DNA of 64,000 nt from NCBI GenBank assembly GCA_002747105.1, contig PDSY01000017.1, forward strand, positions 1 to 64,000, written 5' to 3'. The notes below the pieces were generated by a model, which saw only the letters and a list, made by a program, of their open reading frames with translations, was not told the DNA's origin and did no database searches. Below are positions 1-7,538 of the stretch, one piece after another. The position numbers and the translations under genes were made by a program. How positions within the stretch are numbered: the stretch's first letter is position 1; the number at the start of each line of letters is the position of its first letter. The DNA comes from Flavobacteriales bacterium (GTDB lineage: Bacteria > Bacteroidota > Bacteroidia > Flavobacteriales > Weeksellaceae).

Positions 1-298
1 AGAGCCAAAAATTCAAGACTGCGGAAATTCGGCTAAAAATAAAGTCAAAAATCTAAAATTTCTAAAACTTGCTCCACCGCTTTTCCCCTCGCTTGCATCA
101 AACACAAGAAATTTCTTAACGATTTTAAACTTTATTTTCTTAACGCCTACATTTCCGAGGTCTTTTTATCAGCGTTAAAATCCAACACACCCATCAAAAC
201 ACTCATTAACAACGATTTAAACCTAAAATAAATACTACAAAAGTATAATTCCGCCCTGATTCTTACCAATTTATAAAGGTTCTTAATGATTTTTTAGG
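1..298. other. No supported gene; open frame remnant on minus strand
   Basis: No complete gene is visible here. On the minus strand, 165 down to 13 is open for about 50 codons, ends in TGA and contains the coding-looking peptide FDASEGKSGGASF, but it has no ATG. It may be a relic, a dispersed repeat, or chance. The last bases lead into the ferritin promoter. Confidence 0.35.
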
Positions 299-306
299 TA
301 AATTTG
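299..306 (+). promoter_or_regulatory. -7 promoter box of ferritin gene
   Basis: Perfect TAnnTTTG (TAAATTTG), 17 nt before ATG 324. A GTG start at 306 would lie on the last base of this box, so that longer start is excluded. Confidence 0.75.
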
Positions 307-323
307 TGGTAAAAATAAACATT

Positions 324-833
324 ATGGTAAGCGAAAAAATAGCAAAACTAATCAACGAACAAATTACCAAAGAACAATTTGCCGCAAATTATTATTTGGC
401 GATGTCAGCTTGGTTTTCGGCGAATGATTTGGACGGAATTGCAAACTATTTCAGAGTGCAGAGTAAAGAGGAATTGACGCATGCTGACAAAATGTATGAT
501 TTCTTAGTAGATATTGGTTATCAAGCTGTTATTGGAACAGTAGAGCAACCGCCTCATGACTTTAAAAACGCTATTGATATTTTTGAAAGAGCTTTGGCTC
601 ACGAGAAATTAGTAACGAAAAGTATTTTTAATATTGTGAAACAAGCAAATGAAGAGTCTGATTTTGCTACTGTTAGTTTTCTTCAATGGTTTATCAATGA
701 ACAAGTAGAGGAAGAAGCAAGTGCCTCTCAGTTTTTAGCAAAAATAAAAATGGTTCATGATAATACTTCTGCTCTTTATCTTTTTGACCAAGAATTGGCA
801 ACGAGAAAATTAGCCCCTGAAACAGAAGATTAA
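324..833 (+). CDS. ftnA: Ferritin (non-haem)
   Basis: Iron storage protein that oxidises Fe(II) at a dinuclear site and stores ferric mineral in a 24-subunit shell in the cytoplasm. Counted from ATG 324 the protein has 169 residues, close to bacterial FtnA length. Ferroxidase-type residues fall at FtnA positions: E17, E50 and H53 (in KEELTHADK), followed by a second acidic cluster (NEQVEEEASASQF). An in-frame GTG 18 nt upstream is rejected because it overlaps the -7 box. The gene is monocistronic, with its own promoter and a strong hairpin after the stop. Family assignment is secure. Confidence 0.95.
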   Translation: MVSEKIAKLINEQITKEQFAANYYLAMSAWFSANDLDGIANYFRVQSKEELTHADKMYDFLVDIGYQAVIGTVEQPPHDFKNAIDIFERALAHEKLVTKSIFNIVKQANEESDFATVSFLQWFINEQVEEEASASQFLAKIKMVHDNTSALYLFDQELATRKLAPETED

Positions 834-850
834 TCAAAAAAGAATACAAT

Positions 851-894
851 AAACCACAAAAATGCATGTTTTAAGATATGCATTTTTGTGGTTT
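851..894. terminator. Bidirectional terminator hairpin
   Basis: Perfect 17-bp arms (851-867 and 878-894) with a 10-nt loop and A/T-rich flanks, between the converging ferritin gene and the DUF4153-like gene. It can serve both strands. Confidence 0.85.
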
Positions 895-918
895 TAAAAT
901 TTGGTAGGCGAAGTGCTA

Positions 919-2277
919 TCATTCTTCATCAATTGTTTCATAATACAACGCCTTAGATAAAAAGGAAGCTTTTTGAGATGCCTTCGCTCGATAATCCACT
1001 GTGTTTTCATATTGATGAGGAAAATGCTCCTTTAGAAGTTGATGATTATAATCTAACGACCTTAAAAAAGTATAATTTCCCTTTTTGTGTTCTATATTAT
1101 ATTGCGTGGAAATTCCGCCCCAATTTACAACTCCAATCAACATGATTAAAACATAAAAACTCCACACCATTTGAGTAAACAAATAAGCATTGGTTTTTTG
1201 GTTATGAATTTTAAGCATCGTGAAAATCAGCCCGAATAAAGCCAAACTTAGAAAAGCATACACGCCCCAACGCTTGTAAGTCATTCCGAAATGATAGATA
1301 TACTCTGTGTTTTTCAGCATTGTAGATAGTATTAAAATCATATTAATCACCAACCAAGAATACGCTAATCGTTTTAATATTTTCGCTTTTTTATCAAAAT
1401 TAAAATAAGATTTAAAATAGAATAAAATTAACAAAATCACCATCACAATAGATAAAATAACGGCATTAACCCTTTCGTGGGTTTCCAAAGATAATTCTGT
1501 AGCCGATTTGGTAGTTTCGTAGAATAATTCGTAATTAAAAGTAATGACAAAAAAGGCGGTTAAAATATTCAACATTACTAATGAAACCACACCACTCATT
1601 CGTTCGGCATCTAAATCCATAAAAGACCAAGTAGAAAGCGGAGTTGGCTTTTTTCTAAAATCCGAGATCAAATAATAATTGGTCTGATAAAAAACTTTCT
1701 GAACACTGAAATTCCAATAATTAAAGGCAATAAAGAACCCTAAAAGAAATAACCACAAAAAACTCTTAAAATCAAAATCCCATTTAAAATTGATAAACAA
1801 ATCCGCAAAATGCGTACTTCCCATACTATAAACACCCACAAAAACAGCGATAAATAAAAGTGGAATCACAACCAATGCAATGATTTTTTGACCCATTCCT
1901 TTTTTTCTTTTGCGAGGTAACCAATCGGCGAAGGTAAAGAACCGACAAAGAAAAGTGAATTGATTGGTCATAAAAACAGGAATCGCCAATAATACATTCA
2001 GTCGAGGACTTTTCGTTTGATAATCCAATAAAACAAGGGAACAGAATAAGGCTAAAAACGAAACAAAATCACCATACCAAGCAAAGGCAAAACTCGCTAT
2101 CAGCGTTCCCAAAAAACTCACCCAAAAAGATTGGGTTTTGTATTTTTTCGGGGTTTTATAAATGGTCATTATCGCTAAAAACAAAGCGAATAAACTTAGA
2201 TTAACCCCTATTGTTTCGTGATAAAACAATCCCACAAAAAGTATCGTACTCAATACGATATAATGTAACTTTTTCAT
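919..2277 (-). CDS. DUF4153/DUF4173-like integral membrane protein
   Basis: Polytopic inner-membrane protein with roughly a dozen hydrophobic segments along about 452 residues and a short polar C-terminus. It resembles the DUF4153/DUF4173 family, whose function is unknown. Start: ATG at 2277 (MKKLHYIV). A TTG three codons earlier is less likely. It is the last gene of a four-gene minus-strand operon (212-residue membrane protein, winged-helix regulator, 97-residue membrane protein, this gene), so it is probably controlled by that regulator. The family call is from general sequence character and moderately certain; no enzymatic motif is visible. Confidence 0.75.
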   Translation of the reverse strand: MKKLHYIVLSTILFVGLFYHETIGVNLSLFALFLAIMTIYKTPKKYKTQSFWVSFLGTLIASFAFAWYGDFVSFLALFCSLVLLDYQTKSPRLNVLLAIPVFMTNQFTFLCRFFTFADWLPRKRKKGMGQKIIALVVIPLLFIAVFVGVYSMGSTHFADLFINFKWDFDFKSFLWLFLLGFFIAFNYWNFSVQKVFYQTNYYLISDFRKKPTPLSTWSFMDLDAERMSGVVSLVMLNILTAFFVITFNYELFYETTKSATELSLETHERVNAVILSIVMVILLILFYFKSYFNFDKKAKILKRLAYSWLVINMILILSTMLKNTEYIYHFGMTYKRWGVYAFLSLALFGLIFTMLKIHNQKTNAYLFTQMVWSFYVLIMLIGVVNWGGISTQYNIEHKKGNYTFLRSLDYNHQLLKEHFPHQYENTVDYRAKASQKASFLSKALYYETIDEE

Positions 2278-2297
2278 AATATACAATTTTTAAATGT

Positions 2298-2591
2298 TTA
2301 TAAAATTATTAATCCTACATAAGCATAGACTAATGCTATTGGAATATTCAGTAATAAAATAAGCGCCGATTGTCGCCAAATTTTGGCATTTTCTTGATCG
2401 CTATAACTCAATATGATAAATATTAAAGCGACCATAGAATTGATAAGCGTTCCAAAGATCAATAAAAAATAGCCCATCAAGGCAAACTCTGGATTATCTG
2501 TTAGCCAATAACCGAACAAAGCGACATTTCCTAACAAAAAGAAAATCCCAAATATCACCCAGCCTAATTGTAAAATTTCTACTTTTTTCAT
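2298..2591 (-). CDS. Small hypothetical membrane protein
   Basis: 97 residues with about three hydrophobic segments: WVIFGIFFLLGNVALFGYWL near the N-terminus, a central one, and a C-terminal one. Not recognised. It lies 20 nt upstream of the DUF4153-like gene on the same strand, so the two are probably co-transcribed. Its ATG (2591) is preceded by a 17-bp inverted repeat overlapping a perfect -7 box, identical in layout to one at the head of the operon, which suggests an internal regulated promoter. It may be a helper subunit of the neighbouring membrane protein, but that is only inferred from position. Confidence 0.75.
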   Translation of the reverse strand: MKKVEILQLGWVIFGIFFLLGNVALFGYWLTDNPEFALMGYFLLIFGTLINSMVALIFIILSYSDQENAKIWRQSALILLLNIPIALVYAYVGLIIL

Positions 2592-2626
2592 ATTTCTATT
2601 TTTTAATTAATTTCGTATTACAAATT

Positions 2627-2643
2627 ACTTTGAATCTCAAAGT
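2627..2643. promoter_or_regulatory. Operator-like inverted repeat ACTTTG-N5-CAAAGT
   Basis: ACTTTGAATCTCAAAGT: 6-bp perfect arms and 5-nt spacer, 36 nt before the ATG of the 97-residue gene. One arm forms part of a minus-strand -7 box (TAACTTTG, 2645-2638). A second copy is at 3591-3607. It is likely the binding site of the winged-helix regulator encoded next door. Confidence 0.6.
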
Positions 2644-2645
2644 TA
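2638..2645 (-). promoter_or_regulatory. -7 promoter box overlapping operator
   Basis: TAACTTTG on the minus strand, a perfect TAnnTTTG, sharing its CTTTG with the operator half-site. A bound regulator would occlude it. Confidence 0.6.
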
Positions 2646-2664
2646 ATTTTCAAAAAAAAGAGCA

Positions 2665-2955
2665 TTATCTCCCTAATAATTTTTCCAAATTACTCAAATG
2701 CAATTCAAAAGCCTCTCTACCTTTTTGCGTTACACGATAAGAGGTCTTTGGTCTTTTGCCCACAAATTCCTTTTTCACTTCGATGTATTCTGCCTTTTCC
2801 AAAGCATTGCTATGACTTGCCAAGTTTCCGTCGGTTACCTTTAATAATGATTTCATCTCCGAAAAATCCACCCAATCGTTCACCATTAAAACCGACATAA
2901 TGCCAAGCCTTACTCTACTTTCAAAGTATTTATTTAAATTATTAATATCAATCAT
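2665..2955 (-). CDS. Winged helix DNA-binding transcriptional regulator (HTH_34 type)
   Basis: Small 96-residue single-domain regulator. It shows helix-turn-helix spacing: VNDWVDFSEMKSLLKVTDGN, then NLASHSNALEKAEYIEVKKE as recognition helix, and a wing (GKRPKTSYRVTQKGREAF) typical of the HTH_34/MarR-ArsR-like winged-helix group. No metal-binding cysteines or ligand domain are visible. It is the second gene of the four-gene minus-strand operon with three membrane proteins. Two ACTTTG-N5-CAAAGT inverted repeats in this operon are the obvious candidate operators, suggesting autorepression. Start ATG 2955 gives the standard N-terminus. The biological signal it responds to cannot be deduced. Confidence 0.85.
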   Translation of the reverse strand: MIDINNLNKYFESRVRLGIMSVLMVNDWVDFSEMKSLLKVTDGNLASHSNALEKAEYIEVKKEFVGKRPKTSYRVTQKGREAFELHLSNLEKLLGR

Positions 2956-2965
2956 TGCTAAAAAT

Positions 2966-3583
2966 TTATTGATATTTCTTATACATTATCAAGCCATACA
3001 CGATATGCAAAACGCCAAAACCAATTGCCCAAGTTACCAGTCCCCAACCTAAGAAAAACAAAGAAACCAAACCTAATACAATTTCCAAAATTCCCAAATA
3101 CTGAATATCATTCAATGTGAATTTACTCGCATTCACCAAGGCTAAACCATAGAAAATCAAAGTGCAAGGTGCGACAAACACAAATGCCTTATGGTACTGT
3201 AACGCCAAACAAAACACGCCTCCTGTTAATAACGGAATTGCCAAATTTATCAATAATCTTTTCGTGGTAGCATCCCATACTTTCACACCTTTTTTCTTAC
3301 TTTTCTGAGCCGTGAAAAAATATCCTGTACCAATAGCACAAATTAGAATCACAGTGGCTATTATAAATAGTTCGTTGACCAATTCAGGAGAATATATATT
3401 CGACTTTCCATCAAAATAATCAATTCCCTCTCGCTGAAAAACATAATACACATACACCGCTCCAATCAATGCAATGACACCTGCCGAAACACCTGACAAT
3501 CCACTCAAAGAGATAAACCTTGAGGATTTTTCCATCATCGAACGAATATGCTCTAAATCTTGTTGATAATTTTTCACTTCCAT
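2966..3583 (-). CDS. Hypothetical membrane protein, first gene of regulator operon
   Basis: About 205 residues. The cytoplasmic N-terminal stretch (MEVKNYQQDLEHIRSMMEKS) is amphipathic and predicted helical; it is followed by about six hydrophobic segments. Start chosen at ATG 3583: the longer reading uses a TTG that would fall inside the operator repeat. The gene ends 10 nt before the winged-helix regulator and is clearly co-transcribed with it. Such membrane protein plus small regulator pairs are common in flavobacteria, but no function is established that I know of. Confidence 0.75.
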   Translation of the reverse strand: MEVKNYQQDLEHIRSMMEKSSRFISLSGLSGVSAGVIALIGAVYVYYVFQREGIDYFDGKSNIYSPELVNELFIIATVILICAIGTGYFFTAQKSKKKGVKVWDATTKRLLINLAIPLLTGGVFCLALQYHKAFVFVAPCTLIFYGLALVNASKFTLNDIQYLGILEIVLGLVSLFFLGWGLVTWAIGFGVLHIVYGLIMYKKYQ

Positions 3584-3590
3584 AAAAAGA

Positions 3591-3607
3591 ACTTTGAATT
3601 GCAAAGT
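3591..3607. promoter_or_regulatory. Operator-like inverted repeat, second copy
   Basis: ACTTTGAATTGCAAAGT: the same 6-bp arms and 5-nt spacer as the copy at 2627-2643 (15 of 17 bases identical), 7 nt before the ATG of the operon's first gene. A near-consensus minus-strand -7 box (TTACTTTG) overlaps one arm. Confidence 0.6.
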
Positions 3608-3746
3608 AAAGTTTTATTTTTGAATTGTGCAAATGGAAGTGAAAAAAAATTATGAAAATAGGAGTAAAATATTAGGCATTACTAGTGAAGCAATCGACTT
3701 CGGATTTTTATTTTCACTCATTTAAGGTTTATCGTAAAAAATTCCG

Positions 3747-3754
3747 TAATTTTG
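3747..3754 (+). promoter_or_regulatory. -7 promoter box of hpt
   Basis: Perfect TAATTTTG, 13 nt before ATG 3768. Confidence 0.7.
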
Positions 3755-3767
3755 TCCGTTAAAAAGT

Positions 3768-4307
3768 ATGGAAAAGATTAAAGTACACGATAAAGCATTT
3801 GTTCCTTATTTATCAAATGAGGAAATTCAGGGATATGTAAAAGCATTAGCGGAAAAAATTCACCAAGATTATAAAGGAGAAAAACCTGTTTTTGTAGGTG
3901 TCCTTAACGGTGTTTTTATGTTTTTTGCAGATTTACTAAAACACTATGCAGGAGAATGTGAAGTGGCATTTTTACAGGTGAGTTCTTACTCAGGAACGCA
4001 ATCTACAGGAATTGTCTATAAAAAAATGGAACTAACCAAAGAGGTCGAAGGAAGACACATTATTTTGGTAGAAGATATCATTGATACAGGAAATACCATC
4101 GAAAGTTTATTCGAATATTTCCAAAATACCAAAAATCCAAAATCAGTGAAAGTAGCCTCTCTCCTACTGAAACCTGAAGTGTATAAAAAAGATTTTAAAA
4201 TTGATTATGTAGGGAAAGAAATCCCTAATAAATTTGTCCTAGGCTATGGTTTAGATTATGACGAATTGGGAAGAAATCTTCCTGATTTATATCAATTAGC
4301 AGATTAA
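3768..4307 (+). CDS. hpt: Hypoxanthine phosphoribosyltransferase
   Basis: Purine salvage enzyme that transfers the phosphoribosyl group of PRPP to hypoxanthine (and usually guanine), giving IMP/GMP. 179 residues, the normal length. The PRPP-binding motif ILVEDIIDTGNT is at residues 99-110, preceded by a strand ending in FVGVLNGVFMFFADL (PPi loop region). The C-terminal DYVGKEIPNKFVLGYGLDYD matches the purine-contact segment of HPRT. It has its own promoter and is followed 62 nt later by adk, so the pair forms a nucleotide metabolism unit. Identity is secure. Confidence 0.95.
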   Translation: MEKIKVHDKAFVPYLSNEEIQGYVKALAEKIHQDYKGEKPVFVGVLNGVFMFFADLLKHYAGECEVAFLQVSSYSGTQSTGIVYKKMELTKEVEGRHIILVEDIIDTGNTIESLFEYFQNTKNPKSVKVASLLLKPEVYKKDFKIDYVGKEIPNKFVLGYGLDYDELGRNLPDLYQLAD

Positions 4308-4369
4308 ATAGAGGCAAGACAAATTGGAAAATTTGAAGACCAAAAATAACTGAAAAAATAATAAAAATA

Positions 4370-4948
4370 ATGATTAATATTGTATTATTCGGTCCTCCAG
4401 GGAGCGGAAAAGGAACGCAAGCAGAAAATTTAATTCAGAAATTTAACCTCAAACAAATTTCAACAGGAGATTTATTTAGGTTTAATATGAAAAATGATAC
4501 CGATTTAGGAAAATTAGCCAAATCTTATATCGAAAAAGGACAACTCGTTCCTGACCAAGTGACCATTGACATGCTTACCGAGGAAGTGAAAAAGCCAACC
4601 GATGCCAAAGGATTTATCTTTGACGGTTTCCCAAGAACAGCACAACAGACCGAAGCGTTAGAAAACATCGTGAAAGAAGTATTGAATGACGATATTAGCA
4701 TTTGCCTTTCTTTGGTTGTAGAGGACGAAATTTTAGTAAAAAGGCTTTTAGAAAGAGGGAAAACGAGCGGTAGAGCCGATGATGCGAATGAAGAAATCAT
4801 TAGAAATAGAATTAAAGAATATTACGCTAAAACTGCCGAAGTAGCCGAGTTATACAAAAAGCAAGGTAAATATGTAGAGGTAAACGGCGTAGGAGAAATC
4901 CAAGAAATCGCAGAAAATCTCTTTAAAGAGGTAGAGAAGATAGTTTAA
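4370..4948 (+). CDS. adk: Adenylate kinase
   Basis: Interconverts ATP + AMP and 2 ADP in the cytoplasm. 192 residues, the short-lid form. P-loop GPPGSGKGT is at residues 8-16, the AMP-site segment STGDLFR follows at about 31-37, and DGFPRTAQQ lies at about 84-92. The lid (RGKTSGRADDANEEIIRNR) is short and lacks the four zinc cysteines. ATG 4370 follows hpt by 62 nt on the same strand. Downstream is a 200-bp repeat-rich gap before obg. Confidence 0.95.
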   Translation: MINIVLFGPPGSGKGTQAENLIQKFNLKQISTGDLFRFNMKNDTDLGKLAKSYIEKGQLVPDQVTIDMLTEEVKKPTDAKGFIFDGFPRTAQQTEALENIVKEVLNDDISICLSLVVEDEILVKRLLERGKTSGRADDANEEIIRNRIKEYYAKTAEVAELYKKQGKYVEVNGVGEIQEIAENLFKEVEKIV

Positions 4949-4959
4949 TACTTTACTTG

Positions 4960-5135
4960 TTGTATAATGTACTATGACTGATTGTATAATGATTTTTTGA
5001 TGTATGATTTGAGAATCTTATGAGGTAAAAAATAAAGCATAAAATAAAAATCATTTACAATGGTATTGTAATACAAAATACAAACTAAAGCATAAACAGG
5101 TATCATTATACAATAGTACATTTTACATTGTACAA
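4960..5135. repeat. Word-array repeat, TTGTAYAATG family, locus A
   Basis: Between adk and obg. TTGTATAATG occurs at 4960-4969 and 4982-4991. The reverse complement occurs as CATTATACAA at 5104-5113 and as the variant CATTGTACAA at 5126-5135, with further degraded copies between (for example CATTTACAA). Direct copies on the left and inverted copies on the right could fold into an imperfect long hairpin. The same word family recurs at 16.73-16.90 kb. Confidence 0.65.
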
Positions 5136-5148
5136 AATTAACAAATAA

Positions 5149-6129
5149 ATGAGCAATTTCGTAGATCATATTAAAATACATTGCAAGAGCGGACACGGAG
5201 GAGCGGGTTCAGCTCATCTTCGTCGTGAAAAGTACATCGATAAAGGAGGTCCCGACGGTGGCGATGGAGGTCGTGGAGGTCATATCATTATGAAAGGAAA
5301 TGCTCACCTTTGGACACTTTTACCACTTCGTTATAAGCGACATGTAAAAGCCGAAAGAGGACAAAATGGTGGAAAAAGTGAACTCACAGGTGCCGATGGA
5401 AAAGATGTCTATATCGAAGTTCCTATTGGTACTGTTGCCAAAGATGAAGAAGGAGAAATCATTGGAGAGATTTTAGAAGAAAACCAAGAAATCATCCTCA
5501 AAGCAGGAGGAAAAGGAGGACGAGGAAATGTTCACTTTAAATCTTCCACTCATCAGACACCGAGATACGCTCAACCAGGATTAGAAGGACAGGAAGGTTA
5601 TGTAACTTTCGAGCTAAAAGTCTTAGCCGACGTTGGTTTGGTAGGCTTCCCCAATGCAGGAAAATCAACTTTATTATCCTCCGTTTCGGCAGCAAAACCG
5701 AAAATTGCCAATTATGCATTTACTACCTTAACGCCCAATTTGGGAATTGTAGATTACCGAAACTTCCAATCTTTCGTGATGGCAGACATCCCTGGAATTA
5801 TCGAAGGAGCCGCTGAGGGAAAAGGTTTAGGGCATCGTTTTTTACGACATATCGAAAGAAATGCTATTTTGTTATTTTTAATCCCAGCAGATTCTGATAG
5901 CCATTACAAAGAATTTCAGATTTTAGAAAACGAACTGAGGAAATATAACCCAGAATTATTAGACAAAGACTTTATTTATAGCGTTTCCAAATCAGATTTA
6001 TTAGATGACGAACTGAAAGCTGAAATCGCAGAAGAATTTCCAGAAAATAAAAAACCAATTTTCTTTTCGAGCGTCACTCAAGAAGGTTTAATGGAGTTGA
6101 AAGATGCCATTTGGAAAAAATTACATTAA
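5149..6129 (+). CDS. obgE: GTPase Obg/CgtA
   Basis: Essential GTPase of 50S ribosome assembly. 326 residues: the glycine-rich Obg fold occupies residues 1-158 (for example [27 protein letters not shown]). The G domain follows with G1 GFPNAGKST (166-174), switch [13 protein letters not shown] (213-216) and SKSD near the end. The protein stops right after the G domain, so it lacks the variable C-terminal OCT domain of many Obg proteins. This is normal in many Bacteroidota. Single gene with a strong terminator 3 nt after the stop. Confidence 0.95.
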   Translation: MSNFVDHIKIHCKSGHGGAGSAHLRREKYIDKGGPDGGDGGRGGHIIMKGNAHLWTLLPLRYKRHVKAERGQNGGKSELTGADGKDVYIEVPIGTVAKDEEGEIIGEILEENQEIILKAGGKGGRGNVHFKSSTHQTPRYAQPGLEGQEGYVTFELKVLADVGLVGFPNAGKSTLLSSVSAAKPKIANYAFTTLTPNLGIVDYRNFQSFVMADIPGIIEGAAEGKGLGHRFLRHIERNAILLFLIPADSDSHYKEFQILENELRKYNPELLDKDFIYSVSKSDLLDDELKAEIAEEFPENKKPIFFSSVTQEGLMELKDAIWKKLH

Positions 6130-6132
6130 AAT

Positions 6133-6166
6133 AAAAAATCCGAGTTTTTATTAACTCGGATTTTTT
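6133..6166. terminator. Bidirectional terminator
   Basis: Perfect 14-bp stem (6133-6146 / 6153-6166), 6-nt loop, T-run on the right and A-run on the left. It separates obg from the converging lipoprotein gene. Confidence 0.9.
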
Positions 6167-6171
6167 TTTAA

Positions 6172-6921
6172 TTATTGCTGATGATAAACTTCCCAATTAT
6201 CCGTTGATGGATATTTCGTTTTATACAAGCTTTCCAAATCTTCCGACCAATGCATATTAATTTCCAATACCTCATCTTCAAAAGACTTGAAGAAAATTTG
6301 TAAATATTCGTTTTCATATTGTCCAACCCATCTCCTTTCCCCTTTGTGAAAACTTAATTTTTTGACCGACCTATCTCCTATTTCAATAGTTTTATCATGA
6401 ATAGAAATCGTTTCTTTACCATTAGAAAACATTCCTGAAACTGGCAAAACAGATTCATTATCAAAACCTTTTAGACTATAAACATTCCATCCATGGTCAG
6501 TTGTAGCATCAGGCTTTGGATAGGAAAAATCAAGTGCTTCCCTCAATCCTTTTTTCTTACACTTATGTTTATAAATGGTAATACTCGTGTCCGTTTTATC
6601 TTTGAAATAAAGTACATAAACAATACCTTTATTGTCTTTCCCTATCCACTTTTGTTCCTTGGCTTCGTAAGATAATTTATACATTGGATATTCAGTACTA
6701 TAAATGCTGCCTTCCATTTTGTATAAAATACTATCCTCAAAAAACTGATGCGTAGAAGTCTGCTCTTTTCCTACCAACTGAAACTTCCAAGAATACAAAC
6801 CTCGCTCTTGAAAATCATCTTTTGAAAATTCATTTTCATACTTTTCAACATCCTTTAGGTCGCTCTTATAAGCACAAGCCACCAAAAGAAATAACAACGA
6901 ACCCAACTGAAGCCATTTCAT
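6172..6921 (-). CDS. Hypothetical lipoprotein with two repeat units
   Basis: 249 residues; signal peptide MKWLQLGSLLFLLVAC with lipobox LVAC, so it is lipid-anchored at C16. Two copies of a unit of about 100 residues can be seen: one around QKWIGKDNKG...ALDFSYPKPD...HGWNVYSL, the second around RRWVGQYENE...TKYPSTDNWEVY. The shared pattern is [KR]-W-[IV]-G, an FK strand, then YP-x3-D and W-x-VY. The adjacent 152-residue lipoprotein carries one copy. No known domain is recognised. Probably transcribed with that neighbour from 7442 (gap 16 nt). Confidence 0.75.
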   Translation of the reverse strand: MKWLQLGSLLFLLVACAYKSDLKDVEKYENEFSKDDFQERGLYSWKFQLVGKEQTSTHQFFEDSILYKMEGSIYSTEYPMYKLSYEAKEQKWIGKDNKGIVYVLYFKDKTDTSITIYKHKCKKKGLREALDFSYPKPDATTDHGWNVYSLKGFDNESVLPVSGMFSNGKETISIHDKTIEIGDRSVKKLSFHKGERRWVGQYENEYLQIFFKSFEDEVLEINMHWSEDLESLYKTKYPSTDNWEVYHQQ

Positions 6922-6937
6922 AAGTCATCTCTATTAA

Positions 6938-7396
6938 TTATTGCTTATAAAAAGTATTCCAACCATGATTTTCCGTATCATCAGGAGCAGGAATTTCCAT
7001 TTCCATCGCTTCTTCTAAATTTTGAAAATCTATCTTCTTATAAATCGTCAAAGAATCGTCCGTAATATTTTTAAAGAAAAGAGAAAAATATTTTGTTCCA
7101 TCATAAGAATGCCCCACAAATTGTTTTTTCTCCATTAAAAAGGTATCCTTTTCAATAACATAATTAAGGTCTATCACAGCACCAAATAAATTATATTTAA
7201 TACTATCTTGATAAATATAATATTCCGCCGTTTGCTGTTGACCACCAGCATCAAAATCCCTTGCCCATTTCCCTGCAAAGAATATTTCTCCAGTTCCAAA
7301 ATCTGTATCATCAGCCTTCTTTACAACAGGCGATTCTTCTCTACAAGATGATACCATAAACAATATACCCACAAGTGGTAACAATAACTTTTTCAT
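6938..7396 (-). CDS. Hypothetical lipoprotein, single repeat unit paralogue
   Basis: 152 residues; signal MKKLLLPLVGILFMVSSC, lipobox VSSC. The body (IYQDSIKYNLFGAV, KKQFVGHSYDGTKY, SLTIYKKI, PAPDDTENHGWNTF) aligns with the first unit of the downstream 249-residue lipoprotein, which shares DHGWNVY and SITIYKHK. The pair therefore arose by duplication, followed by loss or gain of a unit. A perfect -7 box lies upstream. Function unknown. Confidence 0.75.
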   Translation of the reverse strand: MKKLLLPLVGILFMVSSCREESPVVKKADDTDFGTGEIFFAGKWARDFDAGGQQQTAEYYIYQDSIKYNLFGAVIDLNYVIEKDTFLMEKKQFVGHSYDGTKYFSLFFKNITDDSLTIYKKIDFQNLEEAMEMEIPAPDDTENHGWNTFYKQ

Positions 7397-7434
7397 TAGA
7401 ATGTAATTTTTAATTATTATGGTTCAAAATTACA

Positions 7435-7442
7435 TTTTTCCC
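7435..7442 (-). promoter_or_regulatory. -7 promoter box of lipoprotein pair
   Basis: Minus-strand TAATTTTG, perfect match, 38 nt before ATG 7396. Confidence 0.6.
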
Positions 7443-7538
7443 AAGTCTAAAAAAAATGACTTTTATCAATACATAAAACAAAAACAATAAATAAACACTG
7501 CTTTTATTTCTAAACTGACGATATTGAAAGCATTGAAA

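Noticed and set aside
306-323. GTG start giving a longer ferritin
   Set aside because: Overlaps the -7 box; ferroxidase residues have canonical numbering only from ATG 324.
3420-3632. Short minus-strand frame overlapping the 212-residue membrane protein
   Set aside because: Shadow of the real gene in another frame with no signal or motif.
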